This document shows, one piece after another, positions 22,211-28,921 of a stretch of DNA of 33,508 bases. The DNA is taken from contig NZ_LAPT01000076.1 in the NCBI RefSeq assembly GCF_003194385.1, positions 1 to 33,508 on the forward strand, given 5' to 3'. Source of the stretch: Pokkaliibacter plantistimulans (GTDB taxonomy: Bacteria > Pseudomonadota > Gammaproteobacteria > Pseudomonadales > Balneatricaceae). Under the pieces are notes generated by a model. The model saw nothing but the letters and a program-made list of their open reading frames with translations. It was not told the DNA's origin and made no database searches. How positions within the stretch are numbered: the stretch's first letter is position 1; every line of letters starts with the position of its first letter. The translations under genes and the position numbers were made by a program.

Positions 22211-22669
22211 TTAAAACAGTTTGAGTTCAGCCATCGACGAGACGGCTTCTCGGCCTACGACGATATGATCAAGTACACGTATATCCACCAGCGCCAGAGC
22301 CTCCTTGAGGCGTCGGGTGATGGCGATATCGGCATTACTGGGTGCGGGGTCTCCGCTTGGATGATTGTGAGCAAAGATGACCGCAGCGGCATTACGTTGC
22401 AGTGTCAGCTTGACCACTTCACGTGGATGCACCGGTGCTGCATCTATGCTGCCGAAAAATAGCTCGTCGTAACTGATAACCCTGTGTCGGGTATCAAGAA
22501 ACAACACTGCAAACACCTCACGCTCACGGGCGGCCAGCTGCAGCCACAGATAATCGCGTGCGGCGTCCGCCGTATGAATCGAAGCGCCTGGCTCTCGTAG
22601 AGACCCCATCAGAATGGCTTTCGCACGATCGATAATCGCGCGTTCTTCCGCACTGAGAGAGAAACTCAT
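22211..22669 (-). CDS. radC: RadC family JAB-domain protein
   Basis: 152 residues, the short mobile-element form that lacks the N-terminal helix-hairpin-helix region of chromosomal RadC. The JAMM-type metal site is complete: [14 protein letters not shown] with His101, His103 and Asp114. [20 protein letters not shown] precedes it. RadC-like proteins are common on ICEs and plasmids; a DNA-repair or recombination role is unproven. The ATG overlaps the upstream TGA (ATGA), with GGAGGTGG upstream. Confidence 0.93.
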   Translation of the reverse strand: MSFSLSAEERAIIDRAKAILMGSLREPGASIHTADAARDYLWLQLAAREREVFAVLFLDTRHRVISYDELFFGSIDAAPVHPREVVKLTLQRNAAAVIFAHNHPSGDPAPSNADIAITRRLKEALALVDIRVLDHIVVGREAVSSMAELKLF

Positions 22670-22977
22670 GCCGCTGCCACCTCCGATGACAGCCAGACAT
22701 CCATCTCTGCAAACAGCGTAGTGACACACTGCTGCCAGACCGGCGACAGAGAAAGGGTCATCACACACTGCCTATCCTCAGAAGACAGCGCCGCGACTTC
22801 CGTGGGCGACAGCCCACCGAACAATCGCCAGTCGACGGCACACTCCCCGGGCTCAGCCCAGGGACATTCGGGCCAAAACATCGCCGAGTGCGTGAATTTT
22901 GAGAGAGGAAACTGCGCAGCACGCCGCTGCATTAGCATGGCGGCGAACTGAAACAGCGCTAGAACAGTGGTATCCAT
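22666..22977 (-). CDS. Hypothetical protein coupled to RadC
   Basis: 103 residues with helical segments: [20 protein letters not shown], a Pro/Trp-rich middle ([20 protein letters not shown]), then [25 protein letters not shown] lies before ATG 22977. Its TGA overlaps the RadC start. Two hairpins precede it: 22989-23002, which partly covers the Shine-Dalgarno, and 23022-23051. No family recognised. Confidence 0.65.
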   Translation of the reverse strand: MDTTVLALFQFAAMLMQRRAAQFPLSKFTHSAMFWPECPWAEPGECAVDWRLFGGLSPTEVAALSSEDRQCVMTLSLSPVWQQCVTTLFAEMDVWLSSEVAAA

Positions 22978-22988
22978 GACGGACCTCT

Positions 22989-23051
22989 GGGGTGAACACC
23001 CCGGTAGCGCCGGCAAGGAATCTGCCCATAGGGACAGATCCCCATGGGCAG
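22989..23051 (-). promoter_or_regulatory. Leader hairpins before the 22977 gene
   Basis: GGGGTG-AA-CACCCC (22989-23002) directly abuts the Shine-Dalgarno, and a perfect 8-bp stem CTGCCCAT/ATGGGCAG (23022-23029, 23044-23051) lies upstream. The second has the position and size of the leader hairpins of the other genes in the block, though its sequence differs. Confidence 0.5.
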
Positions 23052-23085
23052 TGAAAGAAAAAGCAGTAACGAGAGAGAACGCTGA

Positions 23086-23448
23086 TCAGCGCACCGACTG
23101 CAAGCGCAGCCCGGGCTCCTCAAAGCGCAACAGAGCACGTTCCAGGTTCAGCACATACCGGGCCAGAGCCAGGTTGTCAGGACACCCCAAACGATCAGCC
23201 AGCAAGGTCAGCTCATGCTGATCCGCTTGCTCTTTCCGTTTTACGTAAGAGTTCGCTTCACACTCAAGCCGATAGGCCAGCAGCTCCACAAAGTGAGCCT
23301 CAAAGCCGTCTGAGTTTTCGATATTCCACAACCGGCCACCCTGACGCCAGCGCAGTTTCAGCGCCTCGATCTCCTGTGGAGCACGAGGTGTTGCCTGAAA
23401 CAGCGTGACAGCGGTGAACGAAGCAGAACGAGTAGGTGAATTCATCAT
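23086..23448 (-). CDS. Hypothetical helical protein
   Basis: 120 residues. The N-terminus is Ser/Thr-rich, followed by helices APQEIEALKLRWRQGGRLWN and HFVELLAYRLECEANSYVKR, then LTLLADRLGCPDNLALARYV. There is no membrane segment. GGAG is 6 nt before ATG 23448. A conserved leader hairpin (23471-23501) precedes it. Not recognised. Confidence 0.65.
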   Translation of the reverse strand: MMNSPTRSASFTAVTLFQATPRAPQEIEALKLRWRQGGRLWNIENSDGFEAHFVELLAYRLECEANSYVKRKEQADQHELTLLADRLGCPDNLALARYVLNLERALLRFEEPGLRLQSVR

Positions 23449-23470
23449 GGTGTTCTCCAAAACAGTAGAC

Positions 23471-23501
23471 GGAGAAACACCCCCTGGGGGAGTGTTTCCC
23501 C
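23471..23501 (-). promoter_or_regulatory. Conserved leader hairpin (before 23448 gene)
   Basis: GGAGAAACAC (23471-23480) faces GTGTTTCCCC (23492-23501). The single imperfect pair is A-C on the plus strand but G-U in the minus-strand RNA, so the structure fits the leftward transcript. It shares sequence with the hairpins at 25439-25470 and 26084-26120. Confidence 0.65.
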
Positions 23502-23540
23502 AAGGGTGGTTAATGTGAAACGTCAGCGTGTAGTCAGACG

Positions 23541-24140
23541 TCAGGCAGGTTCAGGTGAACCCGGCAAACGTCCCCATTGTTGAATCGCAGGCTCACCGGC
23601 CAGTACACAGGACAAGCTCAGCTGCTCACGCAGCCGATGCTCTTTCTCCTGCCAGGCCGACGCCTCGGCATACTGCTCCTGATGGATCAGTGATACCCAG
23701 GTATCGCTGATCTGATCCATCTGTGCCTGCGTAGCCAGCCACTGCTCACGTGGAATCAGTACCACATTGTCCTGCCAGCTCCCCTGGGTGTAGCGCTGAA
23801 GTACCGCGCCTTCACACACAGGATCCATACTGACAATCTCCATGGACTGAGGAAGAAGAACAGGGGCATGCGGGCCATGCTGCTCCGCTCTGACCTGAGC
23901 CAGGCGTGCCATTTCCCGGAAATGCCCCTCCGCGACCTGCATTGCTTCCGCCACCCTGACCGATACCTGAAGCGGCAGACGGGTCGTGGTACGGGTACGC
24001 AGGGGACCGGAGTAATAAGGTGCACAGCCCAGCTCAAAAGCGATGTCACTGTGAATGACGATCAGGCCATCGGGCACGATCACATCCCACAGACACGTCA
24101 CTGCTTGTGCCGCGTTCACCCTGGCGATAGTTGAGTTCAT
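23541..24140 (-). CDS. Accessory-block paralogue (D/E family), second copy
   Basis: 199 residues, clearly paralogous to the protein of 24184-24741. Shared segments: VIVPDGLIVI near the N-terminus, SVRVAEAMQVAEGHFREMAR, GPHAPVLLP, LQRYTQGSWQD followed by LIPREQW, and LREQLSLSCVLAGEPA. The N-terminal half looks beta-rich and the C-terminal third helical. The start is ATG 24140, preceded by CTTCGGGAG as in the paralogue. Only 43 nt separate it from the paralogue and it lacks a leader hairpin, so the two are probably co-translated. The family is not recognised. Confidence 0.7.
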   Translation of the reverse strand: MNSTIARVNAAQAVTCLWDVIVPDGLIVIHSDIAFELGCAPYYSGPLRTRTTTRLPLQVSVRVAEAMQVAEGHFREMARLAQVRAEQHGPHAPVLLPQSMEIVSMDPVCEGAVLQRYTQGSWQDNVVLIPREQWLATQAQMDQISDTWVSLIHQEQYAEASAWQEKEHRLREQLSLSCVLAGEPAIQQWGRLPGSPEPA

Positions 24141-24183
24141 AACGTTCTCCCGAAGGTTCAAAGTGAAAAAAGCGTGAAACAGA

Positions 24184-24741
24184 TCAGGCAGGTTCACCCG
24201 CCACAAGGCGGGAGAGCCTGAGCCGGTCAGCCAGTACGGCTTCCCGCCCCTGCCAGTCCGCTGCTTCAAGCACGTCTCCGTGTCTGATCAGCTCACTGCA
24301 GGTGCGACCAAAGACGTCGATCTTCTCCTGCGTCATACGCCATTGTTCAGGGGGAATCAGGGCATAGTCCTCTTCCCACTGGCCGTCCTGGTAGCGTTGA
24401 AAGTTCACGCCCCTGAAATCGGCCTCCTGACTACGAATGGTCATGCTGACAGGAAGAAGAACAGGGGCATGCGGACCAGCCTGTTCCACACTGACCTGTG
24501 CCAGATGGCGCAGGTAGCGGAAATGCCCTTCCGCGTCCCTCATCGCCTCAGCCACACTGAGCGAGGCGTTGAGATCAAGCGTCGCCTGCGACGTCAGACG
24601 TATCGGCGCCGTGCAGTACGGTGGGCAGGCCACATCCAGCGTAATAGTGCTGTCAATGATGATCAGGCAACCAGGCACGATCACCTCAGACATCCGCGTG
24701 ACGGTGTTAACCACGTGCGCGGAAAAGGTAGTTGATGTCAT
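24184..24741 (-). CDS. Accessory-block paralogue (D/E family), first copy
   Basis: 185 residues, paralogue of the protein at 23541-24140. Matching blocks: VIVPGCLIIIDSTITLDVAC, LSVAEAMRDAEGHFRYLRHL, GPHAPVLLP, FQRYQDGQWEED followed by LIPPEQW, and LRLSRLVAGEPA. A 24-bp stretch is identical in DNA (24451-24474 and 23850-23873), so the duplication is fairly recent or under conversion. GGGAG is 6 nt before ATG 24741. A leader hairpin lies at 24774-24806. No enzyme motif is visible; function unknown. Confidence 0.7.
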   Translation of the reverse strand: MTSTTFSAHVVNTVTRMSEVIVPGCLIIIDSTITLDVACPPYCTAPIRLTSQATLDLNASLSVAEAMRDAEGHFRYLRHLAQVSVEQAGPHAPVLLPVSMTIRSQEADFRGVNFQRYQDGQWEEDYALIPPEQWRMTQEKIDVFGRTCSELIRHGDVLEAADWQGREAVLADRLRLSRLVAGEPA

Positions 24742-24773
24742 AGCATGCTCCCGAAGGTTCCAATGGATAACGG

Positions 24774-24806
24774 GAAGCACCTGTCCCCGAAGGGAATAGG
24801 TGCCTC
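24774..24806 (-). promoter_or_regulatory. Conserved leader hairpin (before 24741 gene)
   Basis: GAAGCACCT faces AGGTGCCTC: nine pairs in the minus-strand RNA including one G-U, with a loop containing CCCCGAAGGG. The GGGGTGGT tail (on the plus strand) and position match the other leader hairpins, although the stem sequence is different, as in a structure kept while its sequence changes. Confidence 0.55.
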
Positions 24807-24825
24807 AGGGGTGGTAGTGAAATGG

Positions 24826-25407
24826 TTAACACGAGGTTTTGAGGTATTGGCGCTCACACTCGTGCCAGCTACGTTCAAACGCCGCAGCCAGCACCGCAGG
24901 TAGGTTTAACGCGCTGGGGAACGCCTGCATGGCTTCCCAGGCATCTTCACCAGCGGCGTATGCGAAGCACTGGGCCTGTTGAGAATCGCCTTCGTCCAGA
25001 TAGGACTGCGCGGACGCTAAATGCTGCTGCATTCTGTCCAGCGCCTGAGCGATAACATGCTGCTCGTCGACGTCAATGAGGTCATCAGCGTCATCGACAA
25101 CATCAGTGTCATCGAGGCTATAACAGCCACAGGAGCAATAGTCTTTGTCGATGCCGGTATCAGGGCAGAGCCTCGGGTCAGTGACCACAGGCATTTCCGC
25201 CCCCATGCCGTGCTCGTTTTCAAGCACAGCCTGGATGGCCTCGTATTCAGCCGGATCCGCGTTCTGCAACAGCCCCTTATAGGCGGCCTGCAGATGGCGC
25301 TCATAAACAAGTTCCGCAGCCCCCGATATACGGACGGCATGCAGAACAGCCTCGTTCACGTGCTGATCAAGATCGGCTAAACGGATATGAAAAGGGGTTG
25401 CAGACAT
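24826..25407 (-). CDS. Hypothetical acidic protein with Cys cluster
   Basis: 193 residues. Predicted helical N-terminal third, then a Cys-rich segment LCPDTGIDKDYCSCGCYSLD, a possible metal site, followed by an acidic run (DDTDVVDDADDLIDVDE) and a helical C-terminus with AQSYLDEGDSQQAQCFAYAA. GGAG lies 7 nt before ATG 25407 in a leader nearly identical to that of the 26054 gene. Not recognised; antirestriction or DNA-mimic roles could be considered because of the acidity, but are unproven. Confidence 0.65.
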   Translation of the reverse strand: MSATPFHIRLADLDQHVNEAVLHAVRISGAAELVYERHLQAAYKGLLQNADPAEYEAIQAVLENEHGMGAEMPVVTDPRLCPDTGIDKDYCSCGCYSLDDTDVVDDADDLIDVDEQHVIAQALDRMQQHLASAQSYLDEGDSQQAQCFAYAAGEDAWEAMQAFPSALNLPAVLAAAFERSWHECERQYLKTSC

Positions 25408-25438
25408 CGTGGATCTCCAGGGTTCACGTTAATGACCA

Positions 25439-25470
25439 GGAGAAACACCCCCAGAGGGAAGCGTTTCCCC
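25439..25470 (-). promoter_or_regulatory. Conserved leader hairpin (before 25407 gene)
   Basis: GGAGAAAC (25439-25446) faces GTTTCCCC (25463-25470), again with one pair that works only as G-U in the minus-strand RNA. It is followed toward the gene by a segment nearly identical to the 26054 leader, with the Shine-Dalgarno in TGGAGATCCACG before the ATG. Confidence 0.65.
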
Positions 25471-25511
25471 CGTGGGTGGTAAGTGAAGTGGTTAAAGTGA
25501 GGTATAGGGGC

Positions 25512-26054
25512 TCAGTTCACGTCATCATCGATGTCAGACAGATCAAACCCATGATGGGGTTCTACTATCTGAGCTCGCCAATGGTGATCACTCCAGACCT
25601 CACGCTTGGTGTAGTACGGGTGCAGCACCGTGCTCTCCAGTTCCTCCCGAATCCGTTCATATTCACGGATCCAGCGAAGCGAAGAACTCCAGCTTTCGCC
25701 ATCGAAGGACAAGTAGCAGCCGAAACCACTGATGTCGTAGCCGGTCCAGGGATTGCGAACGGGCTCGATACGCACCTCACGGAACGCTGATTCCCGAACC
25801 GCCGCCATGGCCAGGCTCATGGCCTGTGCCGTTAACACCTGGGCAGGCAGGGGCACATAACGAAAAGATCCGTCGTCTAACAAGACCACCGCACGGCAGT
25901 GCCGAAGCACTCCAAGACGCTTGAACAGATACACATCGGTACCCAGTTCAAGTGCACGGCGTTGCTGGGCCAGCCAGCGTTTGTCGTCATCGGTCAGGGC
26001 GGAAGTGGAACGGATACGGACAGCGGCAGTGGATAAGGCTTTCATCGTGTTCAT
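25512..26054 (-). CDS. Accessory-block protein with N-terminus shared with the 26796 gene
   Basis: 180 residues. The N-terminal segment LTDDDKRWLAQQRRALELG resembles LTREDRLFLSQLQRGLRAE of the upstream neighbour, showing common origin of that module. The middle is beta-rich with VVLLDDGSFRYVPLPAQVL and ISGFGCYLSFDGESWSSSLR; the C-terminus is acidic and His-rich. The start is ATG 26054, with GGAG 7 nt upstream in the conserved leader. Family unknown. Confidence 0.65.
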   Translation of the reverse strand: MNTMKALSTAAVRIRSTSALTDDDKRWLAQQRRALELGTDVYLFKRLGVLRHCRAVVLLDDGSFRYVPLPAQVLTAQAMSLAMAAVRESAFREVRIEPVRNPWTGYDISGFGCYLSFDGESWSSSLRWIREYERIREELESTVLHPYYTKREVWSDHHWRAQIVEPHHGFDLSDIDDDVN

Positions 26055-26083
26055 CGTGGATCTCCAGGGTTCAAGGATGACCA

Positions 26084-26120
26084 GGAGAAACACTCACCCC
26101 ATGAGGGAAAACGTTTCCCC
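26084..26120 (-). promoter_or_regulatory. Conserved leader hairpin (before 26054 gene)
   Basis: GGAGAAAC (26084-26091) faces GTTTCCCC (26113-26120) with a longer loop than at 25439; same G-U-only pair in the minus-strand RNA. The 30 nt between hairpin and gene are nearly the same as in the 25407 leader. Confidence 0.65.
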
Positions 26121-26157
26121 CAGTGGCGGTGTAATGAAAAAGCGAAAGAAAAATGCG

Positions 26158-26796
26158 TTACCGAGCGGTCTGCATCCAGCGGGTTACCGCATGGATTTGC
26201 TTCAGCTCGTGCAACTGCCAGTTTAATCGGGACATCGACACGGCTTCACGAAGTCGCTGGGCTTCCACTAACAGCCGGTTGGCTGTGCTGTAGTTACCCT
26301 CTCTGCGCTCGTTCAGTCTCTGGATATCCAGCCCTTTGGCCATGGCCTCGTGCAGCGGAATATCCGCCACAGGCAGAAAATCACTGAACCACTGACCATC
26401 GTGGCGCTGAAGCACCTCGCCGGTTCGGCTCATAATCAGGATCTGCTCTGGAATAAACTGGCCAAAATAGACGCCCTCATCACAGAGGTTATCCAGCCAG
26501 ATCGTATGTTTCAGGGCGATCCCCCAGGACTGCAATGCCTCCATCTCCATGTACTGCGGTGTCTGGTAGGGCACGGAGTGAGGCGTGGCTTTGCATGTCC
26601 ACGGGCGCCGTTTGTCGTACTGCAGAATTTTTTTACCCTGCAATGCGATATAGGCGCCCATCAGTGGGGTCGTACAGCGACCAAACTGACTGTCGAAGAA
26701 CGTGCCCATCTCTGCACGCAACCCACGCTGGAGTTGCGACAAAAACAGACGGTCTTCTCGGGTCAGATCAGTACGTTCTGGTTGAGTGGTTACCAC
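26158..26796 (-). CDS. Mosaic accessory-block protein
   Basis: 212 residues starting at GTG 26796, with GGAGGA 5 nt upstream; the frame upstream of this reads through the leader hairpin and is not protein-like. The N-terminus (LTREDRLFLSQLQRGLRAE) is related to the 26054 protein. The C-terminal half (GEVLQRHDGQW, then AQRLREAVSMSRL) is related to the paralogues at 24184-24741 and 23541-24140. The protein thus joins modules seen separately in its neighbours. No known domain identified. A strong terminator precedes it, so it probably has its own promoter. Confidence 0.65.
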   Translation of the reverse strand: MVTTQPERTDLTREDRLFLSQLQRGLRAEMGTFFDSQFGRCTTPLMGAYIALQGKKILQYDKRRPWTCKATPHSVPYQTPQYMEMEALQSWGIALKHTIWLDNLCDEGVYFGQFIPEQILIMSRTGEVLQRHDGQWFSDFLPVADIPLHEAMAKGLDIQRLNERREGNYSTANRLLVEAQRLREAVSMSRLNWQLHELKQIHAVTRWMQTAR

Positions 26797-26813
26797 GGTA
26801 TTCCTCCAGCATG

Positions 26814-26847
26814 GGGGAATACCGCCCCAAGGGAACGAGTATTCCCC
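26814..26847 (-). promoter_or_regulatory. Conserved leader hairpin (before 26796 gene)
   Basis: Perfect 9-bp stem GGGGAATAC/GTATTCCCC (26814-26822, 26839-26847) with an inner CCCC..GGG loop, 7 nt upstream of the Shine-Dalgarno. Same position and layout as the other leader hairpins but a different stem sequence, fully paired. Confidence 0.65.
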
Positions 26848-26866
26848 TGGTAGCAGTTGTTCAGAC

Positions 26867-26906
26867 AAAAAAAGACCCAGTACCGATCAGAGATCAGCAC
26901 TGGGTC
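26867..26906 (-). terminator. Rho-independent terminator after the ICE replication protein
   Basis: Perfect stem GACCCAGT/ACTGGGTC (26874-26881, 26899-26906) with an internal GATC/GATC pairing, followed on the minus strand by seven T. It separates the STY4534-type gene from the mosaic block. Confidence 0.88.
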
Positions 26907-26936
26907 AATGGCTGTGAAGCAGAAAAGAATGTGCAG

Positions 26937-27392
26937 TTATGCCGCGTTAGCGCCGGGTGAGCCTGCTGCATCAGCAGGAGCACCGTTCGCGTCGTCCGCT
27001 TTAGGCATCTGGTAAATCATTTCGCCATCTTTCTTGATCCAACGGATCAACAAAAGGCGGCCTTTAAGACTGACACCTGTTTCACCCTTACGATCTCCGG
27101 ATGAATAGGTGAATACGTCAGGGTAGATGTCACCGATCTTGAAACTGATCAGCATCTTGCTGCCAGCGTCCACCGCTTGTTGACACCGAGCGATCAAACG
27201 CGCTGCTTCAGTGCCCGACACGCGGACATCGAAATAGGTGTATTCCACATTGTTCGTATCACCCCGCAAGGCGGCGATAGAACAGGCCCAGAAGGGCTCT
27301 CCTTTTTTTGGCTCAACCAGGCGAACGCGGTTGATATAGCCAATGCCAGAAGTGTGTAAATCGAAAAACTGAGTAGCATTTTGAGTAGTCAT
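26937..27392 (-). CDS. ICE replication protein, STY4534 type (DUF3577)
   Basis: 151 residues. Typical family sequence: FFDLHTSGIGYINRVRLVEP, FWACSIAALRGD, YTYFDVRVSGTEA and GDIYPDVFTYSSGDRKGETG, followed by VSLKGRLLLIRWIKKDGE. An OB-fold-like beta structure is likely, similar in arrangement to single-strand binding proteins; the C-terminal tail is Ala/Gly/Asp-rich. GGAGG is 7 nt before ATG 27392. With topB it forms the replication-associated part of the element. A strong terminator follows. Confidence 0.92.
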   Translation of the reverse strand: MTTQNATQFFDLHTSGIGYINRVRLVEPKKGEPFWACSIAALRGDTNNVEYTYFDVRVSGTEAARLIARCQQAVDAGSKMLISFKIGDIYPDVFTYSSGDRKGETGVSLKGRLLLIRWIKKDGEMIYQMPKADDANGAPADAAGSPGANAA

Positions 27393-27520
27393 GGTAGAGC
27401 CTCCAAAAGGTTCGGAACGAAAGTGAACCCCGTGAAAGCCATGACTCCCTGAAGGGAATAAAGACTCCCAGCAGGGTGATAACAAAATGTCGAAATAACG
27501 AATACGGAAGATCAGTCAGA

Positions 27521-27805
27521 TCACTGAATGCGATCAGCTAACCGTCGGGCAAAACGAGCAGCGATCATCAGCCCCGTGTGCGCAGAGCGACGCAGGACAG
27601 ATAAATCGACCATGGAGCAGGAGCTTTCCCAGCGACGCTGTTGGTGCCGGGCAACGGTTTCAGCGACGGCATCCATGTCATACGGACAGGCTGCACTGTA
27701 GCTTTTGAGCCAGTCTGCGACGTCTGCAAGATGCAGATCGGGGCAGTCAGCAAAGGTAAACGCCTGTTCAGACGCATCAGCGTGAGAACGATGTTGAGTA
27801 GACAT
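27521..27805 (-). CDS. Small hypothetical protein
   Basis: 94 residues with an acidic N-terminal part (FADCPDLHLADVADWLKSYS) and a basic helical C-terminus (SAHTGLMIAARFARRLADRI). AGGTGA lies 6 nt before ATG 27805. It precedes the STY4534-type gene by about 130 nt in the same direction. Family not recognised. Confidence 0.6.
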   Translation of the reverse strand: MSTQHRSHADASEQAFTFADCPDLHLADVADWLKSYSAACPYDMDAVAETVARHQQRRWESSCSMVDLSVLRRSAHTGLMIAARFARRLADRIQ

Positions 27806-28146
27806 ACAAGGTCACCTGTCGAGTCAATCCAATCAGAAAGCCGACAGGGTAGCGCCCTCAGGACGGCATGCCTGACGGACGGAAACGCGGAACAGTGTGC
27901 CCGGACACACCATCAAGGGGCCGGACCAAACAAAGAGCAGAACAACGTAATCAGAGAAAGTGGTATCAGCTGGCAATGCCAGTGCGTGCCGTAGCCATGA
28001 GCCGAGATACTGTCCACGCAAATCACCACTAACCCGCAGGTTAGTCGTCGCCTTAGGTGAAGCGACCTGGTTTCAGTCAACAGACTGATAACGTGCGGCC
28101 ATTTTTTCCGCCGCACCGAGGGAAGTCAAGTCAACGAACCTCAGCC

Positions 28147-28171
28147 AACCCTCAGCGCACGCATGAGGATT
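28147..28171 (-). promoter_or_regulatory. Repeated dyad, copy 4
   Basis: Minus-strand AATCCT-N13-AGGGTT (one mismatch in the first half), preceded at the second half by CTG and followed by GGCTGAGG. It is 341 nt upstream of the first annotated start (27805), farther than the other copies. Confidence 0.5.
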
Positions 28172-28208
28172 GACCCGCAGACAGGGCTTCCCCCATCAAC
28201 AACACATC

Positions 28209-28245
28209 AAAAAAGGCAAAAAACAAAAAATTCAAAAAATCAAAA
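28209..28245. other. A-tract run, probably intrinsically curved DNA
   Basis: Five A-tracts of 4-6 bases follow each other with centres 7-9 bp apart in otherwise GC-richer DNA. Near-helical phasing produces bending. Such runs occur at replication origins, oriT and strong promoters (UP elements). Confidence 0.5.
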
Positions 28246-28326
28246 TATAGGGAAACAAGGTAGGGCAACGTCATAGCGACACACAGCGCCACAACGAAGC
28301 GTTGGGACGGGATACAGCAGGGTAGG

Positions 28327-28353
28327 GTGAGCTGCAGCAGCGCCGCAGCTCAC
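28327..28353. repeat. Perfect 9-bp stem-loop
   Basis: GTGAGCTGC at 28327-28335 pairs with GCAGCTCAC at 28345-28353 (9-nt loop). No T tract on either side, so it is not a clear terminator. Confidence 0.5.
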
Positions 28354-28732
28354 ATCATGGGAAGGGATAGATACAACGAATCATTCACAGATAACAGCAG
28401 TAGAAAAACAGGACAGCGGAACACATCCATCACAACAGGACGGACTCTACCTCGGATAACAAAGCGACAGGAAAAGGATGGCTACTGCAATCGCAAGGAT
28501 TGCTGGCCGGTATCGTAGCCCGCGGCCTCATCAATGGCGTGGATCCCCACACAAACGGCTCCTGCATTGGCTGGCAGGCACAGCGTTGAACAACATGGGG
28601 CCAGAGGCACACCCCGAAGCTCACTGTTCAATTACAACAGAAAACTTGGGTGGTATGCCTGCCCGTCAGAAGACAGAAGAGCAGAATCGCGAGAGGAAAC
28701 AAACAGAGGAAAGCAGTGACCGTCGTCGGTAC

Positions 28733-28747
28733 GGGAACCTCGTTCCC
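28733..28747. promoter_or_regulatory. Palindrome GGGAAC-CTC-GTTCCC
   Basis: A perfect 6+3+6 palindrome in the non-coding stretch downstream of topB; operator-like in size. No adjacent promoter is evident. Confidence 0.35.
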
Positions 28748-28921
28748 CTGTTTGTTGATCTGGCCTGGAACCCACATCGGGCGACGCACTCTCACTCAGG
28801 CTGCGTCTTTGGGAGCCGCTATTGGACGTCAGCGGTCAACGTTTTGCCGGGCCATTATTACCAGCAAACGTCAGCAGTGCAACCCATGAAAGGTGCCAAC
28901 ACAACCGACATCTTTGCATCG

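Larger units (their letters stand above)
27806..28921. other. About 1.1 kb without a convincing gene
   Basis: The frames here lack Shine-Dalgarno signals and family-like sequence. The region holds dyad copy 4 (28147-28171), an A-tract run (28209-28245), a perfect 9-bp stem-loop (28327-28353), a 15-bp palindrome (28733-28747) and an imperfect hairpin near 28034-28072. A minus-strand ATG near 28105 opens only a 9-codon frame (MAARYQSVD). The mix of curved-looking AT-rich DNA and inverted repeats next to topB and the replication protein would suit an origin or a long regulatory leader. Confidence 0.5.

Noticed and set aside
23471-26120. CRISPR-like array suggested by repeated short elements at intervals
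   Set aside because: The repeats are single hairpins before genes, spaced by whole coding regions of different length, with no spacer structure.
27833-28116. Two minus-strand frames of 60-70 codons in the gene-free stretch
   Set aside because: They start at TTG or GTG without ribosome-binding sites and show no protein-like pattern; the sequence carries hairpins instead.
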